DNA of 40,533 nt from Gammaproteobacteria bacterium (GTDB lineage Bacteria > Pseudomonadota > Gammaproteobacteria > JAJFKO01): positions 1 to 40,533 of the forward strand of contig JANQRR010000006.1 of NCBI GenBank assembly GCA_028284465.1, in the 5' to 3' direction. The position numbers were made by a program, and so were the translations under genes. Shown piece by piece: positions 15,553 through 24,366 of this stretch (positions are counted from its first letter, which is position 1; every line of letters begins with the position of its first letter). A model generated the notes under the pieces. It did no database searches. It was not told the DNA's origin and saw only the letters and a list, made by a program, of their open reading frames with translations.

Positions 15553-17007
15553 TTACTTTTCGTGTTCTAACCACTTTTTACCTTTTTCGGTTATTGTATA
15601 CTGTTGAAATGGGCTTTTTGGCTTGTCCGGTATTGTTAAAGCTAATAATTGCTGTTTGAGTAAAGGCTTTAAATAATTATTTTGGAATGTTTCTCTGTGT
15701 TTCAAGCCTAGAAAGCTTTGGATATCATTAGCTTTCTTTGGCTGTTCACAAAAGTGTAGAATTTTTTCCTCAATCTTAAATTCAGCTTGTCCGGTAGCTT
15801 GTCCGGTAGCTTGTCCGGTAGCTTGTCCGGTGGTCTTGGCTTTCAAAGGTAATATAAATCTAAATACATCACTTTCCATTAATTCTGGATCACTGCCACA
15901 AAATGCTTTGCAGTATTTAAACAGTTTACGCACACCTGAACCTAATTCATCTGCACGGCCGATTTCTCTAAACACGCGAGCAATTGTTGGGTTTTTAGGG
16001 CAAGGGGAAAAGTTTGTTGGATTAATAATGCCGTGGTTGTGTGACTTATTGCTATTCTCAGTGTAAAATTTCTCGCGATCAATCACAAATTTTGCTGGGA
16101 AAGGATTGGTAAATTCTCGGTGAATGAGTAGATTACTAATAACCTCTCGTAGAATATGACTACGCAGACTGATCCGCTGATCACCTTCTAAATAAAAAGG
16201 ATCATTTAAATGTTTTTCACCAAAATGCAGTAATCGGTCAAAGCTTTTAATGAGGTTAGAACAAATATAATCTCTATCATCATAACGATCGACATTATCT
16301 CGTCGTAGAATCGCATCTGTTTTAAAATGTGGTATTGCAGAAAGAATTGTGCTTTCTTTTCCAAATAACAAAATACCTGCTAAGCTAATGCCACTTTTAT
16401 CCGTTTGCAAATCTTGACCGTATAACTGAGCACTCTGGATTAACTCCATATCACTCATTTTCTCCCAAGGATGTTCTTCACGCTGAAAACTTGCCATCTT
16501 TCTAGCGAGAGCGATCACATCTTGTCTTAGATCAGTTAATTCAGCATAAGGATATATTTTATTCTCAGAATAGCTGATTTGTTTTCGTAAATATAACGAA
16601 TAGACTAATTGCTGTTTATGAGTAATATCAAAGTCACCATCCTCATTACGATCAAATATTCGGTTATTGCATCGATGCACTTGTGAGCTCTGGGGGACAA
16701 AAATATAAAGAATAGTTTTATTCTCTATTATTACTTCATCGATCGATAAATAAAATGGTGGGTTAATCTTTTGTGGATTATTCATGGTAACCACAAAGCT
16801 ATTTTTAATCTTATCGATAACTTTTGAATTAACGCCGGTTATTTTGCCTGAATCACTAACGCCTAATAAAAGCTCTCCGCCTGAGCGATTTAGAAACGCA
16901 CAGATAGTTTCAAAGATATTTTTACTAAGTTCAGAATGACATTCTTTGAATTCAATCTTTAGCCCTTCACCTTGTTTTATCAGCGATATTATTTTCGTGT
17001 TTAACAT
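15553..17007 (-). CDS. AlbA_2/Schlafen-type DNA-binding ATPase-like protein with TGQA repeat hinge
   Basis: 484 residues from ATG 17007 (AAGGAA about 10 bases upstream; a TTG two codons earlier is less likely). The N-terminal AlbA_2 (Schlafen AAA_4) domain shows EGLKIEFKECHSELSKNIFE, TICAFLNRSGGELLLGVSDS and GKITGV. A middle domain carries the ATPase-like SHILREVISNLLIHREFTNP and GRADELGSGVRKLFKYCKAF (HATPase_c_4-like). A linker with four exact TGQA units follows, then a C-terminal winged helix (ILHFCEQPKKANDIQSFLGL). The family is widespread as a stand-alone transcription regulator or defence-associated protein; the exact role is unknown. It stands alone between two accessory genes. Confidence 0.85.
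   Translation of the reverse strand: MLNTKIISLIKQGEGLKIEFKECHSELSKNIFETICAFLNRSGGELLLGVSDSGKITGVNSKVIDKIKNSFVVTMNNPQKINPPFYLSIDEVIIENKTILYIFVPQSSQVHRCNNRIFDRNEDGDFDITHKQQLVYSLYLRKQISYSENKIYPYAELTDLRQDVIALARKMASFQREEHPWEKMSDMELIQSAQLYGQDLQTDKSGISLAGILLFGKESTILSAIPHFKTDAILRRDNVDRYDDRDYICSNLIKSFDRLLHFGEKHLNDPFYLEGDQRISLRSHILREVISNLLIHREFTNPFPAKFVIDREKFYTENSNKSHNHGIINPTNFSPCPKNPTIARVFREIGRADELGSGVRKLFKYCKAFCGSDPELMESDVFRFILPLKAKTTGQATGQATGQATGQAEFKIEEKILHFCEQPKKANDIQSFLGLKHRETFQNNYLKPLLKQQLLALTIPDKPKSPFQQYTITEKGKKWLEHEK
15784..15831 (-). repeat. 12-bp tandem repeat, four perfect copies
   Basis: AGCTTGTCCGGT is repeated exactly four times on the plus strand (15784-15831), coding TGQA x4 on the minus strand. 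The unit is a multiple of three, so slippage changes hinge length and keeps the frame. A lone 11-base match (15621-15631) occurs further on in the same gene, in another frame. Confidence 0.95.
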
Positions 17008-17403
17008 TTTCAATGTTCCTTTTGTCTAATATGTCATTCCAACAATGTAACGTATATTATACTAGATAAGGTTCTTAATTTTAGCGGTTTAAAGTAAAAG
17101 TTCCCAGGATTTTGTTGTAGGAAAAACTAAACTATCAGCAGCATAGTGATCATTTGTTTTTTCTAAGCAACCGGTTGGTACTTTACAGGTTTTTTTACCT
17201 AACAAATAAATTGGAATAAAAAAAATCATAATGAATAAATATAAAAACTAATAAAATTAAAAAAATACTGCGGAGCATCATGTGTTTATATACAGGCAAA
17301 AAATTATGTGATAAAATATTAAAAAATAATTATTCGTTTCAGCTTATTATTCTGCATCCCGATAATATACAACTTTGATAGTAAAATTTTGGAGGGATTA
17401 TAT
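17008..17403. other. AT-rich intergenic region between two divergent accessory genes
   Basis: Nearly 400 bases without a convincing gene. A 46-codon frame on the minus strand (17229-17089) starts MIFFIPIYLLGKKTCKVPTG but has no ribosome site and could be a gene remnant. Upstream of the 17404 gene, TTTCAG and GATAAT with an 18-base spacer are a possible promoter. No repeats or RNA gene seen. Confidence 0.5.
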
Positions 17404-18750
17404 ATGAAAACCACTGCTGGAAATACTAAGAATGAATATATCCAAAAGCAAGCGAACAAAGGTTTCTCAGATGCTAAACTGAAAATTGCTAAATTAAACC
17501 GTCAAAGTGGTAGTTTTGCAGCGGCAGTAGCTTTATACCAATCTATTATAAGACAAAATGATTGTTATATCGATGAAGCTCGTTATGAACTTGGTCTTCA
17601 CCATATGGGTGCGTGGGGAAAAGAAACAGGTTATCAACCAAGCTTGAAACAAGTTAATAAAGCCATACAGTACTTTGAAGCTATACCTCCTACTTCTCGT
17701 TTTTATAGTGATGCACAATCACCCTCTAAATTAAGAAAACTTTATACGGAAAAAATACGATTATCTGACACTAGAGGCTCTAGAATTGCTGTCGAAAAGA
17801 GAATAGATCAAAAGCGAGCTGCTAAAGCTAAGAAGGAAATTAACAAACATTCAAGCAAAAGACCCAGATATGACAAAAAAATTTCACAAAACAATGAAAT
17901 ATACTTGGAAGAAGCAAGACAAATATTACTTGACTGTGTTGGCGAGGAAGATGAATGGCCTATTAAAGCTACTAAGACGGCCTGGCAAGTTTACAAAATC
18001 ACTCGAAGTTTTTATGACGCAAATTTTTTGGGTGTAGAAACAGGTTTTTCCGTAATTACACATAAACAATGCTTAGAAATATTTCAAAAATTACTTCAAA
18101 TTCGCAATATACCGGATAGTTACAATATGCCTGATAGTGTAAGATATCAACTTAATTATCATTGTTTTTATTTGTTAATAGAAGCAGCAAGAGAGACAGA
18201 CAATGTTGATTTACTGGAGCAAGCGATTCAACAGGGAGATACTATTATTAACTGTAAACAATTATCTCAGCAAATTAAAGATAAGCAAAAATTTCGAGAT
18301 ATTTCAAGCAATCGTTTAAATTTAACCAGGATTAAGTCAAATTTAGAGATATCAACTGCACCCAAGTGGTATCTAGCAAATCATCGTTTTCTTACTGTTA
18401 TCATGCTGCCCCTTATCCCTTTGGTTGCGGCTGTTTATTTTGTTCACTGGAGTGTTGTTAAATTAAAAAACGTGTTTAAATCTGGAATAACTCATGAATT
18501 AAATACAAAAATTACATGTTACTCTGATAGGCTCAAAACAAAACAGGCTGGCAGAACTTATGGTAATTTCACAGAAGAATTGGGTTTTAAATTAGAAGGT
18601 AATTTAAACCGTGGTGCAAGCACCAGTAGCTCCTCGCCTAAAAAAGTAAGAAGGTGGAATTTGCCTTTTTTTAATCGAAACAAACAACAGCAACCGACAG
18701 AACGAACAACTCTGTTACATCACTCTTCTTCGAAATGTGTTTTATTTTAG
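17404..18750 (+). CDS. Membrane protein with N-terminal repeat region, dileucine signal and C-terminal CaaX box (candidate effector)
   Basis: 448 residues from ATG 17404, 8 bases after GGAGG. Residues about 15-120 look like a TPR/Sel1-type solenoid (SFAAAVALYQSIIRQNDCYI, YELGLHHMGAWGK). A basic stretch follows (about 125-165), then a helical middle. One strong hydrophobic segment covers about residues 329-352 (FLTVIMLPLIPLVAAVYFVH). The Ser/Arg/Gln-rich tail holds ERTTLL (433-438), which matches the acidic dileucine pattern [DE]xxxL[LI], and the protein ends KCVLF, a CaaX box with Phe last (geranylgeranyl type in eukaryotes). Bacteria do not prenylate CaaX proteins, so this suggests modification in a host, as for Legionella AnkB. 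No homologue is recognised. The stop overlaps the mrpG stop by four bases (convergent). Confidence 0.65.
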   Translation: MKTTAGNTKNEYIQKQANKGFSDAKLKIAKLNRQSGSFAAAVALYQSIIRQNDCYIDEARYELGLHHMGAWGKETGYQPSLKQVNKAIQYFEAIPPTSRFYSDAQSPSKLRKLYTEKIRLSDTRGSRIAVEKRIDQKRAAKAKKEINKHSSKRPRYDKKISQNNEIYLEEARQILLDCVGEEDEWPIKATKTAWQVYKITRSFYDANFLGVETGFSVITHKQCLEIFQKLLQIRNIPDSYNMPDSVRYQLNYHCFYLLIEAARETDNVDLLEQAIQQGDTIINCKQLSQQIKDKQKFRDISSNRLNLTRIKSNLEISTAPKWYLANHRFLTVIMLPLIPLVAAVYFVHWSVVKLKNVFKSGITHELNTKITCYSDRLKTKQAGRTYGNFTEELGFKLEGNLNRGASTSSSSPKKVRRWNLPFFNRNKQQQPTERTTLLHHSSSKCVLF

Positions 18751-19031
18751 CTTTGCTGTGAATATTGTATTTTCCCAATTAAATGCGCGCTTATTGGATT
18801 AGTGATAGTGATAAAAATAATTAATATGATGACTTCAGTGATACTGTGAACATCTCGTAATTGAATACCAACGCCCAGCAAAATCAATCCACAACCTAAA
18901 GTGCCAGCTTTGGTTGCGGCATGCATTTTTAAGTAAAGCCCTGGTAGCCGCCATAAGCCTAATGCAGCTATTGCCATAAATAATGAACCCGCAAGGATGA
19001 CGATATCGCCTGCAAAATCAAGGATCAGCAT
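18747..19031 (-). CDS. mrpG: Mrp Na+/H+ antiporter subunit G
   Basis: 94 residues with three predicted spans. The PhaG/MnhG family pattern is clear: GDIVILAGSLFMAIAALGLW, RLPGLYLKMHAATKAGTLGC, GLILLGVGIQL and ITNPISAHLIGK. It is a small inner-membrane subunit of the seven-protein Mrp complex, which exports Na+ in exchange for H+. Last gene of the operon; its start overlaps the end of mrpF by 14 bases. Confidence 0.93.
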   Translation of the reverse strand: MLILDFAGDIVILAGSLFMAIAALGLWRLPGLYLKMHAATKAGTLGCGLILLGVGIQLRDVHSITEVIILIIFITITNPISAHLIGKIQYSQQS

Positions 19032-19305
19032 TAGTTAAGCTCCCTTTTGCTAAGAATTGATAGTAAGCCACAATACCAAGAAACATGATCAAAGCAAGTG
19101 TTAAGCAAATATCAATAAAAATTGCTTGATGATTCACTAAAGCCCATAAAGCAACTCCAGCCATTAATAAGTTAGTTATCACTTCCAGCACAATTAACTT
19201 TATAAGAATGGAAGGGAATTTGATCATGGATGCAATGGAAATAATAAACGCAAGTACCACAAAAAAAATTGCTGCATTGACTAGCCAAGTGTTGATCTCA
19301 GACAT
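19018..19305 (-). CDS. mrpF: Mrp Na+/H+ antiporter subunit F
   Basis: 95 residues, three spans, of the MnhF/PhaF family (pfam MrpF_PhaF): VNAAIFFVVLAFIISIASMI, a KFPSILIKLIVLEVITNLLM region and IFIDICLTLALIMFLGIVAY. It is an integral subunit needed for assembly and Na+ export. The start overlaps the end of mrpE by 8 bases and the end overlaps mrpG, so the genes are translationally coupled. Confidence 0.9.
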   Translation of the reverse strand: MSEINTWLVNAAIFFVVLAFIISIASMIKFPSILIKLIVLEVITNLLMAGVALWALVNHQAIFIDICLTLALIMFLGIVAYYQFLAKGSLTNADP

Positions 19306-19771
19306 ATTGAAACACCTTTAAAATTTTAGGCTCAAGAGTGTGTTTAACAAATTCAATGGTTTTTTGTTGGTCTTGGGCAAACATCACATGAATGACTAAT
19401 TCATTCGTTTCTGTTAATACATCCACAGCAAGTGTCCCTGGAGCAAGCGAAATAAGGTTAGCTAATAAGCTTATTTGATGAATATGCTCGCAAGACAATG
19501 GAATTTTGATTAATTTAGGCTGGCTTTTATGCCCAGGAGTTAGAATATCCCAAGCAACTTGCATGCTGGATCGAATTAATTCCCAAACAGTGTAGGCTAT
19601 CAAAATGAGTAAATGATAGATATTGATTTTGAATTGAAATTTTTTGGGAACAACTAACCAATGAACACATAATGATATAACCAGTCCTAATAGTAAATTT
19701 GTGAAATGAAAGTCGTTACTAAAGCCACTCCAAACGGCTAGTAAAAAAAGTATTACCCATAATCGACTCAT
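19298..19771 (-). CDS. mrpE: Mrp Na+/H+ antiporter subunit E
   Basis: 157 residues of the MnhE family. N-terminal spans (VILFLLAVWSGFSNDFHFTN, LLLGLVISLCVHWLV) are followed by LLILIAYTVWELIRSSMQVA and a cytosolic domain with the conserved ANLISLAPGTLAVDVLTETN. Length is normal (E. coli lacks Mrp; Bacillus MrpE has 158). It overlaps mrpD by four bases. Confidence 0.92.
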   Translation of the reverse strand: MSRLWVILFLLAVWSGFSNDFHFTNLLLGLVISLCVHWLVVPKKFQFKINIYHLLILIAYTVWELIRSSMQVAWDILTPGHKSQPKLIKIPLSCEHIHQISLLANLISLAPGTLAVDVLTETNELVIHVMFAQDQQKTIEFVKHTLEPKILKVFQYV

Positions 19772-21237
19772 GATCCTAAACCTCTATTTAAATCAACGGT
19801 AATGCTCTTTAGTGTTGGCAAAATAATATCTGGGTATAATCCTAGCGCAAGAGGAATAATTAATAAAGGTAGTGTAGCGATGAGCTGAGTTGCAGTGAGA
19901 GTGAATTTAGGTGTTGTTATTTTGGTTGTTTGCTGATTTTGACAAAAGCCAAAACGCCAGATTTTAATCATGGAATACAAAGTAAATAAGCTAACTATGA
20001 TGGCGATGCATGCACCAATATAAACGTGGCTAGTAAGTGCCGCTTTGAGGATCAACAATTTCCCCCAAAACCCTGACAAAGGCGGCAAGCCTGCTAATGA
20101 CATTGCAGCTATAAAAAATATGCTTGCTAATAAAGGACTGCTCTTTAAAAGCTGGCCAATTTTATTGAGATTAGTAGAATCACATTGTTTTTCAATAATA
20201 CCTGCCACCATCAACAAGTTTGTTTTTACAAAAACGTTATGAATCAAGAAATATACTGCCGCAATAATGGCTAAAGAAGTTGGGATAAAAATCGCTAATA
20301 CAATATAACCTAATTGACTAACAATATGAAACGATAGAATATCACGTATGCGAAAATGATTGGCTGCACCCATTACTCCAAAAAACATTGTGCAACTAGC
20401 AATAAATATAAATAAATATTCGATAAATGAAGTATGCAATGGCGACCATAGCCACGCTAGCCTTAGTAACACTAACATGATCACTTTGGTGATCAAGCTA
20501 GCGAGCAACATAGCTGAAGAAGAACTGGTATTTGGGTAGGCATTAGGCAGCCAAAAATAAAAAGGAAATAATCCACCCTTAACACCTAGCCCAAGCAATA
20601 ATAGTAATAGCGCAGGTGTCATTAAACTGCTTTGATGATGGCGAAGAAATTCAGCGATCTTCATATAATTCAAACTGCCAGTTATGCCATAAATAAAAGC
20701 AATAGCAAGTAACATTAATAATGTACCAACAATATTAAACATTGCGTAATGATATACTTTAAATGTGTTATGTAATTGACTATTGCTTAGCAAGATGAAT
20801 GCGCTGACTAACATCACTTCAGACCAAACATATAAATTAAACACATCGTAGGTAGTTAATGCTCCAATCATGCCTAAGATCAGCAGCCAAAATCCACAAT
20901 AGAAGGTATTACTTTGTATTTGCAGATCAGGATCTTGGAAACTAAATATGTTAATGCAAACAATGACTAAGGAAAAGATCACTAACATTAATGTTGTTAG
21001 ATGATCAAACACTAGACTAATGCCAAATGGAGCATGCCAACTAGCAACGTGAATGATAATGTTATTATTATGTTTAAAAAATATCATTACACTTAATGTT
21101 AATAGTAGTAATGAAAATATTAACTGAGTTAGTTTCACTACAATCATTTGATTATTTTTAATAAATAATAAATAAACTGCCGTAGCAAAGATGGGCAAAG
21201 CAAATAAAAAACTTATTAATAATTGCATGATGTTCAT
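19768..21237 (-). CDS. mrpD: Mrp Na+/H+ antiporter subunit D
   Basis: 489 residues with about 14 spans, of the proton-conducting NuoL/M/N (Proton_antipo_M) superfamily. Landmarks: YDVFNLYVWSEVMLVSAFIL (the conserved Glu in TM5), GVKGGLFPFYFWLPNAYPNT (Lys of TM7 and the FPFYFWLP signature), and IRDILSFHIVSQLGYIVLAI (TM8 His). With MrpA it forms the ion path. It overlaps mrpC and mrpE by four bases each, consistent with one polycistronic message. Confidence 0.94.
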   Translation of the reverse strand: MNIMQLLISFLFALPIFATAVYLLFIKNNQMIVVKLTQLIFSLLLLTLSVMIFFKHNNNIIIHVASWHAPFGISLVFDHLTTLMLVIFSLVIVCINIFSFQDPDLQIQSNTFYCGFWLLILGMIGALTTYDVFNLYVWSEVMLVSAFILLSNSQLHNTFKVYHYAMFNIVGTLLMLLAIAFIYGITGSLNYMKIAEFLRHHQSSLMTPALLLLLLGLGVKGGLFPFYFWLPNAYPNTSSSSAMLLASLITKVIMLVLLRLAWLWSPLHTSFIEYLFIFIASCTMFFGVMGAANHFRIRDILSFHIVSQLGYIVLAIFIPTSLAIIAAVYFLIHNVFVKTNLLMVAGIIEKQCDSTNLNKIGQLLKSSPLLASIFFIAAMSLAGLPPLSGFWGKLLILKAALTSHVYIGACIAIIVSLFTLYSMIKIWRFGFCQNQQTTKITTPKFTLTATQLIATLPLLIIPLALGLYPDIILPTLKSITVDLNRGLGS

Positions 21238-21545
21238 GATTTTTGCTTAAAAATACTATGATCGGCCATTAATGCTTTAATAACAGCACACAAAAATGCT
21301 AATAGGCCGAAGCCAATAACGATTGCAGTTAAAATCAATGCTTGCGGTAAAGGATTAGCAAAGCCATTTACTGAAGAGCTGCTAATAAAAGCAGGTGTAG
21401 CATGATTTAAACGGCCACATGCTAATATAACAATGTTAATAGCTGTGCTTAGTACTACTATGCCAAAGACTTTTCTAATGAAGTTATTCTCTAGTATCAA
21501 ATACATTCCTATTGATACTAGTATGCCACAGGTTAGTTCAATCAT
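21234..21545 (-). CDS. mrpC: Mrp Na+/H+ antiporter subunit C
   Basis: 103 residues, NuoK-like, three spans: ELTCGILVSIGMYLILENNF, KVFGIVVLSTAINIVILACG and NPLPQALILTAIVIGFGLLA, the last being the MnhC signature (DPLPQALVLTAIVIGF in homologues). It sits between mrpB and mrpD with short overlaps on both sides. Confidence 0.94.
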   Translation of the reverse strand: MIELTCGILVSIGMYLILENNFIRKVFGIVVLSTAINIVILACGRLNHATPAFISSSSVNGFANPLPQALILTAIVIGFGLLAFLCAVIKALMADHSIFKQKS

Positions 21546-21948
21546 TTTTACTTTGCTCCAGCTCTTTAATTAGCCATGAAAGGCTGCCCAAAATCGCTAA
21601 ATAAATCCCAAGATCAAATAGTAGTGGTGTGCCTAACTTAATTTGTTGGCCAAATAATTTAAATTGCCACCACATACCTGTTAATAAGCTATGTTTAAAA
21701 CTTAAAGCCAGTAACATACTAATAATTAAACATAACATTCCTAAGCTAATAAGAATAGGGTTTTTGCGAATGATAAACTTTGGTGTTTTGCGATAGGATA
21801 AAATATAAAGCCCAATGCCTGCACAAGCGATAAGCGCGGCAATAAAGCCACCGCCAGGATAATTATGGCCTCTCAACAAAAAAAGAATAGAAAGCAGCAA
21901 CATGATTTGAAAAATAAAATGGCAGTAGCTTTTAAGAATGACGGACAT
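21538..21948 (-). CDS. mrpB: Mrp Na+/H+ antiporter subunit B
   Basis: 136 residues with four predicted spans, MnhB family: LLLSILFLLRGHNYPGGGFI (the GHN.PGGGFI motif is diagnostic), AALIACAGIGLYILSYRKTP, and TPLLFDLGIYLAILGSLSWL. It associates with the C-terminal part of MrpA. The start overlaps the end of mrpA by 17 bases. Confidence 0.93.
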   Translation of the reverse strand: MSVILKSYCHFIFQIMLLLSILFLLRGHNYPGGGFIAALIACAGIGLYILSYRKTPKFIIRKNPILISLGMLCLIISMLLALSFKHSLLTGMWWQFKLFGQQIKLGTPLLFDLGIYLAILGSLSWLIKELEQSKND

Positions 21949-24217
21949 GTTTCTTCCTTATTGATAACAAACTCTTATGAGTTAGCAGCCAAATACCGAT
22001 AGCAGTTGCAATGATCACGATAGCTTCACCAAAAGTATCAAGCGAGCGAAAATCAACTAAGATCACATTAACTACATTTTTACCATACGCTAACAATAAA
22101 CTATTTTTTATGTAGTATTGCTGTAATTCAGGGTTAAAAGGTGTTGCCTTTACTAACAAGAGCATTAATGTAGTATACAAGCCAATTCCGATAGCAATAG
22201 CAATGTTTAATAAGCTTATGGAACTTTTATTATATATATTGATTAATCTAAATTTATGTAACGCAATTAAAATAACAATAATCGTTAGCACTTCAACGAG
22301 TAATTGAGTCATAGCGAGATCGACTGCACCATTTACCATGAAAAAAAATCCTGTTGCCAAGCCTAATAAGCTTAAGCTGATCAAATTGTAAAGAAATTTA
22401 TACGAACTCAGTAAACTAACAGCAACTAATATTAATAAGATAAATAAAGGCAGATTAGTTACATTAACAGAGAAAACTTGATAATGGATCAACTTATACC
22501 ATTGCGTTACTATCATGGTTAGCAATAAAAAAATCACGATGCTTGCTGTAGCAATTTTCAATTGAATAGTGAGCGATTGTTCTTGGGTAAAACGAGTAAG
22601 CTGTTTGCCAAAAAGTAGCAAATAATTTAAGCTATTTTCAAATAACAAGCGTGGATTGAGCAAATCGGGTACGCTAGTAGGCAATTTTTTTATGAGTATA
22701 AACAGCAAGCTCAGGAACGCTCCTCCAAGAACGGTTGTTAAGCTTAATAAATAACTACTGCCAACATTGGGATTTACGTAGATAACCTTGGTTGCAGGTA
22801 CAATGGCTGCAATTGAGGGTTGTACTAGATCTTGTAAGCTTTCTTCAAAAAAACTTAAGATTAAAATTACACCTGCTAAAATTGCTGGGCATAATAAACC
22901 AAACTTTAATATTTTGACCTTAATATGCGTTTTTTTTGCAGCTTTAAATAAGAACCAACCACAGCGAAAACAAATTGCAGCAATTAGCATACTACTAAGT
23001 AGACTGATGCCCACTATAAAATAGGAAATAGTTGGAGTTGCTAGTTTTGCTTCATAAATCATTTCTTTAACGGTAAAACCAAAAAAAGGTGGTAGCCCCG
23101 CCATTGAACCTAAAATAATAATCAGGACAAATGCTAATAAGAAATTTGTTCTGCCAACTCCACTGAGTTTATCTAATTCTCGGGTATGGTATTCTTTATC
23201 CAAAGTGCCAACTAACATAAAAGCTGCGGCTTTATAAATTCCATGAAATAAAAAGAAAATCGCAAACGCTTCAATCGCTAAAGGTTGATCACTGCCGAGC
23301 AAATACACCATTGCACCTAATGCAAACGTTGTAGTGTAAGCCAGCAATGCTTTTAAATCTTTTTGTACTAAACATAAAACGCTTGAAATAGCCATGGTTG
23401 ATAAACCAAAAAATGTAAGCAATGGATACCATATACTAAGCTGGCCAAAAAGTGGGTGTAAGCGAGCAAGTAAATAAATACCAGCATTGACCATCGTCGC
23501 TGAATGCAGATAAGCGCTTACCGGCGTTGGTGCTTTCATCGCACCTGGGAGCCAGAAGTAAAATGGAAATTGAGCTGATTTAGTTATTATGGCAAGTAAA
23601 ATTAAGCTAAAAGCAGTAATACATTGTGGAGATGATACTTGTGTTGTGAGTTGATTAATCGTGCTTGCAATGGACCAACTTGCCGATTTATTCTCAAGCA
23701 GTATAAGCCCAGCTAACATAGCTAAGCTTCCTATAATTGTAACAAACAAACTATTTGATGCCGCTTGATTTGCCGATTCACTTTGAACCTTGAATTGGAT
23801 CAATAAATAAGATGTTATAGTCGTTAATTCCCAGCATAAAAATAACATGATCATATCATCTGCAACGACTATACCGAGCATACTTATTGCAAAGAGTTGG
23901 AGCAACGATAGTAATTTAGCTCTTTTATAAGTCTCCATGTTGGTATAGATATAAGCATAAAATAACACTAAAATTCCAATGCCGCTGATCAGTAATGCAA
24001 ATAATCTTGCTAAACCGTCAATCTGATAATTGATGCTGATATTAAGTAGGTTTACCCATGGAATTGTATTGAAAGCAAACGGGTTGAATAAGTTCAAAGA
24101 CCATAATAATACAATAAACCAGTATACAATGCTGACTAACACTGACGTTAGAGTTGGCCAGACAGCTAAGAGGCCACTGATTAATAATCCAATTATTAAG
24201 AAGATGCTAAAATCCAT
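21932..24217 (-). CDS. mrpA: Mrp Na+/H+ antiporter subunit A
   Basis: 761 residues with about 20 spans, the largest Mrp subunit and slightly shorter than Bacillus MrpA (about 800). The N-terminal two-thirds is NuoL-like: LFLCWELTTITSYLLIQFKV (TM5 Glu), AQFPFYFWLPGAMKAPTPVS and AYLHSATMVNAGIYLLARLH. The C-terminal third carries the MbhD/DUF4040-like VNGAVDLAMTQLLVEVLTII and the MrpB-type helix VNVILVDFRSLDTFGEAIVI. First gene of a complete mrpABCDEFG operon. Mrp antiporters maintain Na+ and pH homeostasis. There is no ribosome site, but a strong promoter ends 6 bases before the ATG, so the message is probably leaderless. Confidence 0.95.
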   Translation of the reverse strand: MDFSIFLIIGLLISGLLAVWPTLTSVLVSIVYWFIVLLWSLNLFNPFAFNTIPWVNLLNISINYQIDGLARLFALLISGIGILVLFYAYIYTNMETYKRAKLLSLLQLFAISMLGIVVADDMIMLFLCWELTTITSYLLIQFKVQSESANQAASNSLFVTIIGSLAMLAGLILLENKSASWSIASTINQLTTQVSSPQCITAFSLILLAIITKSAQFPFYFWLPGAMKAPTPVSAYLHSATMVNAGIYLLARLHPLFGQLSIWYPLLTFFGLSTMAISSVLCLVQKDLKALLAYTTTFALGAMVYLLGSDQPLAIEAFAIFFLFHGIYKAAAFMLVGTLDKEYHTRELDKLSGVGRTNFLLAFVLIIILGSMAGLPPFFGFTVKEMIYEAKLATPTISYFIVGISLLSSMLIAAICFRCGWFLFKAAKKTHIKVKILKFGLLCPAILAGVILILSFFEESLQDLVQPSIAAIVPATKVIYVNPNVGSSYLLSLTTVLGGAFLSLLFILIKKLPTSVPDLLNPRLLFENSLNYLLLFGKQLTRFTQEQSLTIQLKIATASIVIFLLLTMIVTQWYKLIHYQVFSVNVTNLPLFILLILVAVSLLSSYKFLYNLISLSLLGLATGFFFMVNGAVDLAMTQLLVEVLTIIVILIALHKFRLINIYNKSSISLLNIAIAIGIGLYTTLMLLLVKATPFNPELQQYYIKNSLLLAYGKNVVNVILVDFRSLDTFGEAIVIIATAIGIWLLTHKSLLSIRKKHVRHS

Positions 24218-24223
24218 GGATCT

Positions 24224-24252
24224 ATTATCTAAGGGCTACTTACTAAAGTCAA
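24224..24252 (-). promoter_or_regulatory. Sigma-70 promoter of the mrp operon (leaderless start)
   Basis: On the minus strand TTGACT (24252-24247), a 17-base spacer and GATAAT (24229-24224) match sigma-70 well. Only 6 bases separate the -10 from the mrpA ATG at 24217, placing the start of transcription at or next to the A of the ATG. Confidence 0.6.
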
Positions 24253-24366
24253 TTCATTGTTTTTATTATAAAATTCTGGCTAAATAATTAAATTTCTTTG
24301 ATGGGGGTGATCTGTAGTAAAATTCGATTACTATAACTAACACAACTGTCTAAGGAGAAAAATTAT

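Noticed and set aside
17089..17229. 46-residue minus-strand frame
   Set aside because: Has an ATG and a hydrophobic start but no ribosome site or recognised family; mentioned only as a possible remnant.
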